Assembly (NCBI GenBank): GCA_041946825.1
Contig: JBHGBD010000025.1
Span: 1 to 64,000, forward strand
Reading direction: 5' to 3'
Source: CAZTHM01 sp041946825
GTDB taxonomy: Bacteria; Acidobacteriota; Terriglobia; UBA7540
Length of the DNA: 64,000 bases
Shown: positions 32,132-42,602 of the stretch, in pieces
Position numbering within the stretch: position 1 is the first letter of the stretch
How the letters are laid out: the number at the start of each line of letters is the position of its first letter
Program-made: the position numbers and the translations under genes
The notes under the pieces: generated by a model
The model's database searches: none
Told to the model about the DNA's origin: nothing
The model's input: the letters and a program-made list of their open reading frames with translations, nothing else

Positions 32132-34231
32132 TTACTCGTTCCAACCCTCGTGCTCTTGCCAATCGAGAATCCGCAGGTGGTTCTCCTCGCGCGGGAGCTC
32201 GGAGTACGTGCGGCGCATTCCTTCGTAGAGGTTTCCGTCCTGCGACTGGTAGAGCCACATCATTTCCTGCTTGAGCGCCGCGGCTTCACCGCTCAGATAG
32301 ACCGGCGCCTTCTCGTAGCGGTAAGGCGCGGGCTTGAAGCCGCCGGCGCCGTACGCCACATCCGCGAGGACGACGGTGCTGGGATCCAGTCGCTTCGCTC
32401 TCAGGAGTTCGTGGCAAGCCTTCATCGCGAACCAGTTGGCCGTGCGGTGGTCGACATGTCGCTCGTCGGGATGCGTCAGCGCGAGCATGCCGGGCTTGAA
32501 GTCCGTGATGATTTGCTTGACCAGCTCGATGACCGGCTCGCGCGCAAACGGCAAATTGGGCCGCAGCACCGTTTCATAAGGCGCGTGGTCGGTGGCGAGA
32601 TAGATCGAGAGGAAAGGATTCGCCGCCTTGATGTTCTGCGACCAGATGGCTCCCGAGCCGCCATCGGGCAGGCCGAGGAAAATCACCTTATCGCGCGGGA
32701 CGCCGATATGCCCGAGCGCGTCCATGGTCTCTTCCATGCGAACCATGCCGAACTCGCGCGCCTCGTTTGGGCCGCAGGGCTTGGAGTAATAGCGCTCGCA
32801 GGCGCCCACGTCCCCGCCGGTGAAGATCAGCACCTCCACTGGCACGCCCGCTTCGACGGCGGCGCGCATCAACCCGGCGTAGAGCTGCTCGTCGTCTTCA
32901 TGCGCGCAGATTACCAGCAGCGAATTAGGAAGGGAATTCACCGCGAAGTCGGAAGTGATTTGAGCCGTCGTTCCACCGCCGGGCTGGACGACGGACAGTC
33001 GCAGCGCATAGACACCGGCCGGGAAAGAACCGGGAATCGTCCAAAGCGTGCCTTCCACCCCGCGCGTCTGCCCCGGCGCCAAGTCGAACGCGGGGCCGAG
33101 GTTCGCCCGGTGAAGCGCTTTCCCTGAGGCGTCCAGAATCTCTCCGCGAAAGTCCACGTCCTTCCAGGCGACATCGCCGGGATTCTTCAGCGCGACCTTG
33201 ACGGGGACGGCGTCTCCAGGCCGGAAAAGGGTTCGCCCGCGATCCAATGCAATTGCCGGCGAGACCTGCTCAGGCGAGTAGAACTCGCGATACTTCTTGA
33301 AGTCGATGTCGGAATTGTAGGGATGAGTGAAGCTCCGCCCGTAGGGGGTCGGGCGCTCGCGATCAGGCGCGCGCACGATGGCCGGCGTTGTGAACTGCAT
33401 GTCATAAAGAATAGTCCGGTCGGCATTCCAGACGGCCACGGTATAGGAGTCCACTTCAGGAGGCGGAACCTTTTCGTGCCTCGCCGGTCCGCCCGCGCCC
33501 ATCACCGCCACTTGCTGGCCTTGCAGGAACCTCGCCGTTCCGGCCTGCATCATGGGAATGGTGACTTCGCTTCGAGGCGCGAGATTCAGGTGATCGCGAA
33601 GGACCTTGATGCCGAGCTCGGGATTCGCGGTATCCGCGGCGGCGGACCCTTCGCTCGAAAAAAGAGAAATCCAGGGATAATTAGCGTTGGAGAATTCGAC
33701 CTTCAGATCTTTCATCTCCTGGTGAGTGAGATTTTCCAGCACGACCTCACATTGAATGGGTTGTCCCACGACGTAAAACGTCCGGTCGATCGCAGCGTGG
33801 GCGATTCGCACCAACTTCTTGTAAGCGCCGAAGCCGCGGATTTTCTGCCGGGCGTAAGCCTTATGCGCCGCTCGATCCTCGACGCGTAAGGTGACGGTAT
33901 AGATGCCGGTCGGAGCGTCCGCGGGAATCGGCCAGCCGCCTTCGAAGATTACTTTTTGCGCCCTGCCCATTGCCTCCTTGCTTTGTAGGTCGAGTTGCAC
34001 GCTGCTTACGGCCGTAGTACCGATATATGAGATGTCGGCGAACACCACAAACTTCGCGAGGTCTGCACTCGTTTCGCCTCGCAGGGAGGCGCGGATTGTC
34101 GCCTCCGAGCCCACGTTGAAACCGGTGTCCGCGGGCGCGCCCTCAATCGTAATCGAGTCTTCAGCCCGCGCCTGCGCAAGCAGAACCAACCCGCAAATCA
34201 GGACCAGCCACCTGCTCTCACGCTTCACCAT
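32132..34231 (-). CDS. Secreted multidomain protein with C-terminal PIG-L deacetylase domain
   Basis: A 699-aa exported protein. A signal peptide (ICGLVLLAQARA) is followed by roughly 400 residues of beta-sandwich modules resembling NEW3/CARDB-type domains (GIYTVTLRVEDRAAHKAYA, QPIQCEVVLENLTHQE, GDAVPVKVALKNPGD). The last 260 residues are a PIG-L domain with intact CAHEDDEQLY (His444, Asp446, Asp447) and HPDERHVDHR. It probably deacetylates an extracellular or periplasmic polysaccharide. AGGAG precedes ATG 34231; a longer frame to 34309 is not needed. Confidence 0.88.
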   Translation of the reverse strand: MVKRESRWLVLICGLVLLAQARAEDSITIEGAPADTGFNVGSEATIRASLRGETSADLAKFVVFADISYIGTTAVSSVQLDLQSKEAMGRAQKVIFEGGWPIPADAPTGIYTVTLRVEDRAAHKAYARQKIRGFGAYKKLVRIAHAAIDRTFYVVGQPIQCEVVLENLTHQEMKDLKVEFSNANYPWISLFSSEGSAAADTANPELGIKVLRDHLNLAPRSEVTIPMMQAGTARFLQGQQVAVMGAGGPARHEKVPPPEVDSYTVAVWNADRTILYDMQFTTPAIVRAPDRERPTPYGRSFTHPYNSDIDFKKYREFYSPEQVSPAIALDRGRTLFRPGDAVPVKVALKNPGDVAWKDVDFRGEILDASGKALHRANLGPAFDLAPGQTRGVEGTLWTIPGSFPAGVYALRLSVVQPGGGTTAQITSDFAVNSLPNSLLVICAHEDDEQLYAGLMRAAVEAGVPVEVLIFTGGDVGACERYYSKPCGPNEAREFGMVRMEETMDALGHIGVPRDKVIFLGLPDGGSGAIWSQNIKAANPFLSIYLATDHAPYETVLRPNLPFAREPVIELVKQIITDFKPGMLALTHPDERHVDHRTANWFAMKACHELLRAKRLDPSTVVLADVAYGAGGFKPAPYRYEKAPVYLSGEAAALKQEMMWLYQSQDGNLYEGMRRTYSELPREENHLRILDWQEHEGWNE

Positions 34232-34347
34232 TTCAGCTCCTCTTCTCAAAATTGTCCCGGCCATTATTCCGAGGCCGGAGCGGAAGTTCAACCGGATTTC
34301 TCGTCGCATGCCAAAAGCACTTGCGTGGCGGGCGGGAGACCCGTAAA

Positions 34348-35256
34348 ATGCTCGCGATTTCAGCCCGATTCAACATCGAGTTTCTTGTGCGCCAAGCGAA
34401 CCATTCCCGCCCATGGTCCCGCCGATTTCTACTTTTGCTCGGCCTGGCAGGGATTGTATATGGCGGAACGCGCTTGAACCCTGCGCCACTGGCCCGTGTC
34501 AACCGGAAGCTCGAGAAGACTCAAGGTCATCTTCAATCGCCGGCGTCCGTGTTGGAAGCGTCCAACCACAGAGTGATTCAGGCCGAAAACTCCGGTGACG
34601 GATTCCCCGCCGGCGTTCGTCTGGACCGCGCCGCCGACCGCGAGAACTTCACGCGCTGGATGACATTCCTGGCGGAAGCGGCTTACTACCACCCCGGGCT
34701 CCCCGCGAAAGAGGAAGTCCAGGACTGCGCGGCGCTGATTCGCTACGCTTACCGTAACGCCCTGGTGGCGCACACTGCCGCCTGGCGTCGCGAAGCGGGC
34801 CTGCCGTTTGAACCGGGTTTCGGCGATATCACCGAGTACAGCTACCCGCACTGGCCGCTTGGCCCGCGCCTGTTTCGCACGCGCGCGGGGCCCTTCGCGC
34901 CCGCGGACCTGGGAAGCGACACGTTCTCGGAGTTTGCGGACGCGCGGACGCTGCTCCAGTTCAACACTTTCGCGGTTTCGCGCGACGTGCGGGCCGCTCG
35001 GCCTGGCGATCTCCTCTTCTTTTATCAACCCCAGCAGGCCGAGCCATTCCACGTGATCCTTTATGTTGGCCGTTCGAACTTCCAGCCGCAAGGCGCGGAT
35101 TGGATTGTTTATCACACCGGAGACTTGGACGGAAAGCCCGGCGAGGTCCGGCACCTCCAGGTCGCGCTCTTGATGCAGCACCCGGACCCGCGGTGGCGGC
35201 CGCTTGCCGCCAACCCGCACTTCCTGGGCGTGTATCGATTTGACTTGTTGCGTTAG
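34348..35256 (+). CDS. DUF1175 (YfaT-like), putative NlpC/P60-fold protein of the A2M locus
   Basis: A 302-aa protein with one N-terminal transmembrane or signal helix (RFLLLLGLAGIVYGG). The body carries QDCAALIRYAYRNAL with a candidate catalytic Cys and AEPFHVILYVGRS with a candidate His, an arrangement like NlpC/P60 cysteine peptidases or amidases. DUF1175 genes stand next to alpha-2-macroglobulin genes in other bacteria (yfaT beside yfaS in E. coli), as here: the stop codon is directly followed by the A2M start. GGGAG lies nine bases before ATG 34348. Confidence 0.82.
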   Translation: MLAISARFNIEFLVRQANHSRPWSRRFLLLLGLAGIVYGGTRLNPAPLARVNRKLEKTQGHLQSPASVLEASNHRVIQAENSGDGFPAGVRLDRAADRENFTRWMTFLAEAAYYHPGLPAKEEVQDCAALIRYAYRNALVAHTAAWRREAGLPFEPGFGDITEYSYPHWPLGPRLFRTRAGPFAPADLGSDTFSEFADARTLLQFNTFAVSRDVRAARPGDLLFFYQPQQAEPFHVILYVGRSNFQPQGADWIVYHTGDLDGKPGEVRHLQVALLMQHPDPRWRPLAANPHFLGVYRFDLLR

Positions 35257-38200
35257 ATGAGTATGAGACGCGATTTTTCCCGGTCGATCGGATACCTACC
35301 GCTCGCGGCAGGGGTTCTCCTCGCGCTGTGCGCGGCGCTCTCTCCTGCACGCGCGCAGGAGCAGGAGACTCTATCCACGGAACCATTCTTCTCCGTCTCC
35401 TCGCAACAGACGTTTTCTCCGGCGCAGCAACCCAAGATCTGGCTTCAATTCCGGCAAGTCGACCGGCTGGATTTCCGCATTTATCGTGTCAAGGATCCCA
35501 TCGCCTTCTTCGGCAAGCTCAAGGACGCGCACTCTTTTGGAAGCGAGAAACGCGAACTGGCCCGCGAAAAGACCTGGATCGAGCGCTACCACGAGTGGAA
35601 AGTTGAGCTGCGTCTGACGCTGCGCGATTTCTTCCGTTTCCAATTACGCTTCGAGACGCGCGCCGGCTACCGCTCCGCGCGCACGCAGCAGCAAAAACTG
35701 AATCGCATCCCGCTCGACATCACGGCCTACGCGCAGGTGCCGCTGCTCAATAAAGAGCAGTTGGTGCTCTCCTGGCGCGAACTCCTGCCCAGGACGCGCG
35801 ACTCGGAATACCGCGAGATTCCCGTCGATTTGCACCAGAAAGGGCTCTACCTGGTGGAAGTGGCGCACCGCGAACTGCGCGCCTATACGGTGCTGATGAT
35901 CACGGAGATGGCGCTGGTATCGAAAACATCGCCGGGGCAGATTCTCCTGTTCGTTGCCAACCGCGCTTCGGGCGCTCCTATCGAGGGCGCCACGGCCGTC
36001 GTCTTCAACAATCACCAGGAGCTGGCGCGTTCCACGACCGACGCCTCGGGAGTTTCCCAGTCGAAATTTGAGAACATCAAGGTTGAGGATTCAATCATGG
36101 TCGCGGCGAAAGGGCAGGACGTCGCGGCCACGAGCGTCGAATCATTCTTTTTTTACGATTCTTCCGCGACGGACTACGTGGGCTACATCTACACCGACCG
36201 GCCCGTATATCGTCCCACACACGACGTTCAGTTCAAAGGAATTCTCCGCGCGCGCCGCGCGGGACAGTACAGCCTGGACGTTCCCGGCCCCGTGACCGTC
36301 GAGATCACCGATAGCAATTCCAAGACGGTCTACCAGCAGAAGGTGAATCTTTCCCCTTACGGTTCATTTCACGGACAGATCACGCTTTCTCCGCTTGCGG
36401 CGTTGGGAAGTTACTCCGTCATCGCTCACATCGGAGATAAATCCGTTTATGGCGGGTTCGAGGTCGAGGAATACAGGAAACCGGAATACGAAGTGACGGT
36501 TACGACCGACAAGGCGCGTTACCTCCAGGGCGAGGCGATTCAGGCCGCCATCAACGCACGCTACTACTTCGGCTCGCCGGTAGCGAACGGCAGCGTGAAA
36601 TACTCCGTCTACAAGTCACGCTTCTACTTTCCCTATTGGCGAATCCTCTGGGGCGCCGAAGAGTTCGAGGGCGACGAAGGAGAAGGCGGCGACGAGTATT
36701 ACGGGTACGGCGCGGAAGTGAGCCAGGGCGCGGGCCAGCTCAGCCCCGAGGGAATTCTGAGAATCACCATTCCCACGGAAATCGACGCGGAGAAACACTC
36801 GTATAACTACCGCGTCGAAGCGCACGTCACCGACGCGAGCAATCGCGAAATCAGCGGCTCTCGCTCCGTGCTCGCCGTCTATTCGACCCTCGTCGTCCTT
36901 CTCGACACGAACCGCTACGTTTATCGCGCCGGTGACCAGGCGGACATCGCCGTCCGCACGGTCGACTTTGACGCGCAACCCGTTTCCGCCAGCGTCCAAC
37001 TTACGTTTGCCTCGCGGTCGGGATGGGGTCAGGACGCAACACGGCGGCAGTTAAGCCAGGCGCGCGTCACGACGGATCGGAACGGGTCCGCGCATTTCCG
37101 CTACACGGTGCCGCGCGTTCCGTGGGTGTCCGTGGTCGCCAGTGCGTTCGACGCCAACCGGCGCGAGGCCACCTTCGAGACCAGCCTCTGGGTTGCCGGC
37201 ATCGGCGCGGGCGAGGAATCGCAGGAATACCAGCGGCTGGAAATCTATCCCGACAAGCGATCCTATCGTCCCGGCGAAACGGCGCACGTTCTCATCGTTA
37301 CCAACAAGCCCGGCGCGCAAGTTCTGGTGACCACTGAGTGCCAGCAGGTTTACACCTGGTCCGTGCACACTTCGAATGAGGCTTCGTTCACCGTCGATGT
37401 TCCCATCGAAGAACGTTACGAGCCGAACGTCTTCCTGGGCGCCACATTCGTGATGAACGAGCAGCTCTTCGAGGGGAGCAAGAATCTCTCCGTACCCGCG
37501 ACGGAGAAGATTCTGAAAGTCACGATCGAGACCGATAAGCCGCAGTATCGGCCGAACGATAAGGTGACGTATACCCTAACCGCTCAGGACGACCAGGGGC
37601 GTCCCGTCAGCGCGGAACTGAGCCTGGGCGTCGTGGACGAAGCGATCTACGCTGTACGGCCCGATTCCGTCCGCCCGCCCGACAAGGTCTTCTACGCCAA
37701 GCGCTGGGACCAGGTTTACACGCAGTTTTCAACGACCTATTGGTTCACCGGTTATTCGGGTCGCGGCAAGATGGAGCTGGCCAGCCTGCGGCCAACGACC
37801 AAGCTCGCGGATTTCAAAGGCGGACAGCCCGTCCAGCCCAAGGTGCGGAAGTATTTCCCCGACACGACCTACTGGGCCCCCGCCGTAGTGACCGACGCAA
37901 CCGGCAAGGCGCGCGCGAGTTTCACTTTCCCGGACTCGCTCACGACCTGGCGAGCCACGGTCCGCGCCATCAGCAAAAACACTCTGGTCGGGCAGGTCAC
38001 GCAGAAAGTCATCACGCGGAAGAATTTGATATTGCGTCTGGAGATTCCCCGCTTCTTCACGCAAGGGGACACGGCGACGATCACGGGAATCGTTCACAAC
38101 TACCTCGACAGCGACAAGTCGGCGCGGGTATCGCTCAAGGCTGAGGGCGTCGAGCTCACCGGCGAGGCGGAGAGCACGGTCACGGTGCCAAAGAACGGCG

Positions 38201-39951
38201 AAGCGGTCGTGACCTGGACGGTCCGCGCGCCGAAAATCGGTGAAGCGAAGTTCTTGAGCAAGGCTCTCACCGATGAGGAGTCCGACGCGCTGGAATTGAC
38301 CGCGCCCGTCAAACCCTGGGGACTGCAATCGAACACCGCGCTCTCGGGATCGAGTTCGACGCCGGAAGCACAGATCAACGAAAATATCACGCTTCCTGCG
38401 GATATTAACGCGGACGCGTCGTCGCTGCGTATCGACCTCGCGCCGTCCGTGGCCGGAACGCTGATGTCGGCACTGGATTTCCTCGCCAGCTATCCTTACG
38501 GCTGCGTCGAGCAGACGATGTCGAGTTTCCTCCCGAACATCCTTGTTACGAAAGCCGTGAAGGACCTGGGATTGACCCCGCCCGCCGCCTCGGTGGAACT
38601 AGAAAAGAAAATCGCCGCGGGGTTGCAGCGGCTCTATCAGTTCCAACACGAGGACGGCGGCTGGGGCTGGTGGGAGACCGACGAAACGCATCCCTTCATG
38701 ACGGCGTACGTGGTCGCGGGTTTCGCACAAGCCAAGGATGCCGGGTACCCGATCGATGAGAACCGCTTACGACGCGGGCGTGAGTCGCTTGAGAAACAGA
38801 TTCAGGAGAATCCCCGCGCTATCGCCGATCTCCGGGCGTACCTGGTTTACGCGCTGGCCCTGAGCGGTGACTTCGATCACAAACTGGCCGATGGGTTGTA
38901 CGAAGGCCGCGAAAAGCTTTCGCCCAATGGACAAGCGCTCATGGCATTGGTTTTCGCGCGGCTGAAGGATCCCCGGGCACAGGAATTTGTGAAGTTGCTC
39001 GAACAATCGGCGAAAGTCCAGGGGCCTTACGTCTGGTGGAAATCCGAGCGGCAGGAGATGCTCGACTTCTCTTCCGACAATTCTTTTGAAACGACTGCGT
39101 ATGTCACGAAGGCGCTGGCGAACCTCGAGCCGAAGAGCGATTTGCTTCCCAAAGCGGCGCACTGGCTGATTGATCGTCGCTCCGACGGCTACTACTGGAG
39201 TTCCACTGAGCAGACCGCGACGGCGATTTATGGGCTGATTGACTATCTCCAGATTTCCGGCGAACTGAAGCCGAATTATTCGCTGAGCGTTTTCGTCAAC
39301 GGCAAGAAGCTGGCGGAGCGGCAAGTGACCGAGAAGGACGTCGCAAATCCGCTGCCCATCACGCTCAATCTAAACGCGCCCGAGGTCCATGCCGGCGCTA
39401 ATGAGATTCGCCTGGTCAAGAAAGGCCCTGGTGTCCTTTACTGGTCGGCGTTTGCTTCGTACTTCACGCGCGAGCCCAAGCCGGCGCCCGCCGGAAGCGT
39501 GGCGATGAACGTCGTGCGCGAATACTTCAAGCTGGTTCCCGAGGCCGCGCCGGGGCGCATCGTTTACGCCGAGCAGCCCTTCGACGGAACGGTTCGGAGC
39601 GGCGACGTCGTCATCGTCCGGCTCACCGTCAACGCCACCGAGGCGCAATCGTATTTACAGATCGAAGACCCGATCCCCGCCGGATTTGAATTCGTCGAGC
39701 AGGAAAACCTGTACGAGCTGAAGACCAAGCCCGACTGGTGGACTTTCTACTACACGCGCCGGGAATTCCACGACGACCGCGCGGCGCTTTTCTCCACGCA
39801 GTTCGCGCGCGGGCAGGGCCGGTTCCACTACATGCTCAAGGCTGTGACGCCCGGAACTTTCCAGGCCAATCCCGCGCGGGTCTTGCCCATGTACGAGCCG
39901 GCGCGCCAGGCCTCCACGCGCAGCACCACCGTGACTGTGGCGCCGCGCTAA
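35257..39951 (+). CDS. Bacterial alpha-2-macroglobulin (YfaS-type) with thioester
   Basis: A 1564-aa periplasmic protein with a signal peptide ending SPARAQ. No lipobox is visible, unlike lipoprotein-type YfhM. Macroglobulin domains follow; an MG2-type strand YIYTDRPVYRPTHDVQFKGI begins near residue 309, and the A2M domain around 860-960 contains WAPAVVTDATGKARASFTFP. The thioester motif GCVEQ is intact (Cys1083, Gln1086), followed by the alpha-helical thioester domain (HEDGGWGWWETDETHPFMTAYV) and C-terminal beta domains. Such proteins covalently trap attacking proteases and are often paired with PBP1C-type transpeptidases. A partner transpeptidase lies 3 kb downstream. An alternative start is ATG 35263. 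Confidence 0.93.
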   Translation: MSMRRDFSRSIGYLPLAAGVLLALCAALSPARAQEQETLSTEPFFSVSSQQTFSPAQQPKIWLQFRQVDRLDFRIYRVKDPIAFFGKLKDAHSFGSEKRELAREKTWIERYHEWKVELRLTLRDFFRFQLRFETRAGYRSARTQQQKLNRIPLDITAYAQVPLLNKEQLVLSWRELLPRTRDSEYREIPVDLHQKGLYLVEVAHRELRAYTVLMITEMALVSKTSPGQILLFVANRASGAPIEGATAVVFNNHQELARSTTDASGVSQSKFENIKVEDSIMVAAKGQDVAATSVESFFFYDSSATDYVGYIYTDRPVYRPTHDVQFKGILRARRAGQYSLDVPGPVTVEITDSNSKTVYQQKVNLSPYGSFHGQITLSPLAALGSYSVIAHIGDKSVYGGFEVEEYRKPEYEVTVTTDKARYLQGEAIQAAINARYYFGSPVANGSVKYSVYKSRFYFPYWRILWGAEEFEGDEGEGGDEYYGYGAEVSQGAGQLSPEGILRITIPTEIDAEKHSYNYRVEAHVTDASNREISGSRSVLAVYSTLVVLLDTNRYVYRAGDQADIAVRTVDFDAQPVSASVQLTFASRSGWGQDATRRQLSQARVTTDRNGSAHFRYTVPRVPWVSVVASAFDANRREATFETSLWVAGIGAGEESQEYQRLEIYPDKRSYRPGETAHVLIVTNKPGAQVLVTTECQQVYTWSVHTSNEASFTVDVPIEERYEPNVFLGATFVMNEQLFEGSKNLSVPATEKILKVTIETDKPQYRPNDKVTYTLTAQDDQGRPVSAELSLGVVDEAIYAVRPDSVRPPDKVFYAKRWDQVYTQFSTTYWFTGYSGRGKMELASLRPTTKLADFKGGQPVQPKVRKYFPDTTYWAPAVVTDATGKARASFTFPDSLTTWRATVRAISKNTLVGQVTQKVITRKNLILRLEIPRFFTQGDTATITGIVHNYLDSDKSARVSLKAEGVELTGEAESTVTVPKNGEAVVTWTVRAPKIGEAKFLSKALTDEESDALELTAPVKPWGLQSNTALSGSSSTPEAQINENITLPADINADASSLRIDLAPSVAGTLMSALDFLASYPYGCVEQTMSSFLPNILVTKAVKDLGLTPPAASVELEKKIAAGLQRLYQFQHEDGGWGWWETDETHPFMTAYVVAGFAQAKDAGYPIDENRLRRGRESLEKQIQENPRAIADLRAYLVYALALSGDFDHKLADGLYEGREKLSPNGQALMALVFARLKDPRAQEFVKLLEQSAKVQGPYVWWKSERQEMLDFSSDNSFETTAYVTKALANLEPKSDLLPKAAHWLIDRRSDGYYWSSTEQTATAIYGLIDYLQISGELKPNYSLSVFVNGKKLAERQVTEKDVANPLPITLNLNAPEVHAGANEIRLVKKGPGVLYWSAFASYFTREPKPAPAGSVAMNVVREYFKLVPEAAPGRIVYAEQPFDGTVRSGDVVIVRLTVNATEAQSYLQIEDPIPAGFEFVEQENLYELKTKPDWWTFYYTRREFHDDRAALFSTQFARGQGRFHYMLKAVTPGTFQANPARVLPMYEPARQASTRSTTVTVAPR

Positions 39952-39978
39952 GGCGACGCGAGGTTTGAGGTTGATCGA

Positions 39979-40773
39979 ATGAAGAATGCCATCGCCACCT
40001 GGAAATGGAGCCTGGGCGTTCTCGCTCGCAGCTCACGTGCGCTTCTCGCGGTAGCAGCGGTCGCCGCGGTTTGGAGTTTTGGCGCATATCAATGGCTGTG
40101 GCTGCCGGAATCGTCCGGGCTGCTTCTCGTGCTCGCCTTGATTTGGGCGATCGTGCAAATTGCCGTCGTGGCCGGATTTTCCGCCGCGACGGTAACGGCT
40201 GCGGCCGGCGTGGCAGCGGATGGAAGGGAACGAGTCGAGCTTCGCGGCTTGATGTCCTTTGGACGAAGACAATGCCTTCGCTCACTCGCGTGGGGAGCCG
40301 CAAGCCTGGCCCTCATCCTGGTTTTCGCGGCCCTTTTCAAACGCAGCGACGACTTCGCGCTCGAGGTCGCTTCATTCCTCACCTTCCACTCCGAGAAGGC
40401 CGTCCACCCCGTGGACGTGGGCAAAGTCTTCTGGGTTATCCAAATGCTGATCTGGATGGTTGTGGGCGGATTCCTGCTGAGCTTCCAGGTCCGCCTGCTT
40501 CGCGAAGGCTGGCGCGAATCAGGTCGACGAGCGGGGCGACTCCTTGCGAACTCCTGTTGGAGGGCGCCGTTCCTTACGATGCTCTTGGTATCGGTCGTAT
40601 TCGGCGGCCTGGCGTGGCTGCTCGCAAACTGGCACCCGAAGGTGCCTCCAGGATTCTGGGATTACGTCCAGGTGCTGGTGCGATTGGGTGTGGCGCTGCT
40701 GTTGCTCGCCGCAGGCTGGTTGTTTGCGCTGCTTTCGCTGGCGCGTTATTACTTCCCTTCAGAAAAACCGTAA
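39979..40773 (+). CDS. Polytopic membrane protein of the A2M locus
   Basis: A 264-aa protein with about six hydrophobic helices (ALLAVAAVAAVWSFGAYQW, GLLLVLALIWAIVQIAVVAGF, SLALILVFAALF, VFWVIQMLIWMVVGGFLL, MLLVSVVFGGLAWLLA, LGVALLLLAAGWLFALL). GAGGTTG precedes ATG 39979, 27 bases after the A2M stop, so it is cotranscribed. No family recognised; it may anchor or assist the A2M protein. Confidence 0.7.
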   Translation: MKNAIATWKWSLGVLARSSRALLAVAAVAAVWSFGAYQWLWLPESSGLLLVLALIWAIVQIAVVAGFSAATVTAAAGVAADGRERVELRGLMSFGRRQCLRSLAWGAASLALILVFAALFKRSDDFALEVASFLTFHSEKAVHPVDVGKVFWVIQMLIWMVVGGFLLSFQVRLLREGWRESGRRAGRLLANSCWRAPFLTMLLVSVVFGGLAWLLANWHPKVPPGFWDYVQVLVRLGVALLLLAAGWLFALLSLARYYFPSEKP

Positions 40774-40805
40774 GGCTTCTTCTTCTCCGGCCAGTTACCA
40801 GGACC

Positions 40806-42602
40806 TCACTTTGGATTCCTGAACCATTTCAAGTCCTCGCCACTCGGCCGCTCGAGTGCCTGCCAAAGCCCCGCCTCACCGCGCCGGCGCGCCAGGTCTC
40901 TCACGCGCTCGGCGGCCTCTGCGTACGCGGCGCGCATCTCACTTTCGGAGCGCGGCTCCGAAATGCTCAAATCCAGGCTTCGGCGCGGGTCGCGCACGCG
41001 GTTTGAGTTCCCCACCGGCTCGCCGGTCAGAAAGACAACCATCCCCTCTTCGTACCAGCGCGGGACTTGCGACGCCCGATAGCGGCGGACAACAAGATGA
41101 GTCAATTCGTGGCGAAGTGTCGATTCGAGGATACCCTTGTGCTTGAGGAGATCGAGTGGCTGCAGGTCGATGAGATGGCCGTCATTGCTGCCTGCCACCC
41201 AGCCGGGCTGGCGTGTGACGCGGATGAATTCCGCCGTGGTTTCCCACGTACGGACGCGCGTCCGGGTCGGCATCAGGCTGGCGCGGTTTCCGAGCTTCAC
41301 TCGAGACGCTTCCAGCACTTCGAGCGCCTTCGCCGCCCAACGTTCCTGTCGCGGGGGGAAAACGATCTCGAAGTGTTCGCTGGAGAGGATGCGAGTTGCG
41401 TCATGTTCATCGGAATGCCCAAGATGGGTACCCGGAAAGTAGTGGGCGAGAATCTTCTCATACGAGATTCCCATGCGCCCCATCTGCTCAGCGCCCGATT
41501 GGCAAAGGCCCACGCCGTGTCCAAGGCCTCGCCCCGTGAATATCAGGCCGTTGTTACGGCGCTCAACAGTGTAGAGGTTGCTTTTTAGCGTGTTCCAACC
41601 CAGTCGGCGATTCACAGCGTAGCGGAAAGCGTTGGCGTCAACCTGGGTTGAGGTATTCCCCACCAGCCGCAGTGTTCGCGCCCGACCTGAGGCATCGTGG
41701 TCGGCGATGACAATGTCGCGCAGGGGTCCCCCAAACGAAACACCGGGGATCTCTCGCAGCACATCCGAAAGATCAGCGATCGGAATGGACTGCAACCACG
41801 AAGCCGCAGTGCCACCCGTGCAGTAGGGGTCGCTGACGCTCTGCAAATAGGGAGCGCGGCGATCCTCCCAGACATCTCCCGACGACTCCGTCATACCCCC
41901 GCAGTTGGCGCCATAATAGGCGTCGATGAGTTGGCCGTGATACATGAGGATTACGCCCGAGGTTTTCGCTGCCGCCTCCGCACGGATGACGGCATCACTG
42001 TCGCCGGCTTCGGATGCTGGGCGAAAGAACTGGCAATGCGTCAGCGAGCAAAAGTCAAAACCCGCCGATTTGTGCCTCCCTCGAGATTTCAACGCCCACG
42101 TTCGCGCGACGACGGCCATCGCGGCGAGCGCGGGCGCGCTTTTGAGGGTTGCCGCCTCGCCTGCCAGAACGCCCGTCACATAGGTTTCCAGATCAAACGT
42201 TGCGACGACGCGCAATGCCCTCTTGGCATTGCGGAGCTGTAATTCTCGAAAGGCCAGGAGTGGGGGCTGCTCACCGCCCGCGCCTTGGCCCCCCGCCGCG
42301 TTAAGGGAGAAGGGCTTGGTGGAGGTCAGCAATGCGAGGTCGAAATCCTGAACACGATCTCCCGTTTCGCATCGAACTTTGGAGTTGACGGGCCTACATT
42401 GTGCTGTCGCCCGGGGATCGAGAACCAAACAAGGCTGTTGGCGCGTGGGCGGACAGATCCGAACGGCCGCCCCGCCAGCACGAATCGTCAACGCCGCGGG
42501 TGGACTCTTCGAGAAGAGTTCGACCCGGAAGTCCTCTGCCCGCACCTTTGGGGAGGCGATGAAAAGGCAAAAGGCGACGAGTTGCAGGGCCCTCTGATTC
42601 AC
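40806..42602 (-). CDS. SpoIID/LytB-domain protein fused to a C-terminal HExxH metallopeptidase-like domain
   Basis: A 598-aa exported protein (signal peptide ending SPKVRA). Residues about 140-400 form a SpoIID/LytB domain: DLETYVTGVLAGEA with the catalytic-type Glu, AAMAVVARTWALK, YYGANCGGMTESSGDVW, GRGLGHGVGLCQSGAEQMG. SpoIID is a lytic transglycosylase acting on denuded glycan. The C-terminal part carries LRHELTHLVVRRY (His498, Glu499, His502) and WYEEGMVVFL, a gluzincin-like zinc site. It starts with GTG 42602 overlapping the transpeptidase stop by four bases. It may correspond to the SpoIID-like member of the E. coli yfa cluster. Confidence 0.85.
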   Translation of the reverse strand: MNQRALQLVAFCLFIASPKVRAEDFRVELFSKSPPAALTIRAGGAAVRICPPTRQQPCLVLDPRATAQCRPVNSKVRCETGDRVQDFDLALLTSTKPFSLNAAGGQGAGGEQPPLLAFRELQLRNAKRALRVVATFDLETYVTGVLAGEAATLKSAPALAAMAVVARTWALKSRGRHKSAGFDFCSLTHCQFFRPASEAGDSDAVIRAEAAAKTSGVILMYHGQLIDAYYGANCGGMTESSGDVWEDRRAPYLQSVSDPYCTGGTAASWLQSIPIADLSDVLREIPGVSFGGPLRDIVIADHDASGRARTLRLVGNTSTQVDANAFRYAVNRRLGWNTLKSNLYTVERRNNGLIFTGRGLGHGVGLCQSGAEQMGRMGISYEKILAHYFPGTHLGHSDEHDATRILSSEHFEIVFPPRQERWAAKALEVLEASRVKLGNRASLMPTRTRVRTWETTAEFIRVTRQPGWVAGSNDGHLIDLQPLDLLKHKGILESTLRHELTHLVVRRYRASQVPRWYEEGMVVFLTGEPVGNSNRVRDPRRSLDLSISEPRSESEMRAAYAEAAERVRDLARRRGEAGLWQALERPSGEDLKWFRNPK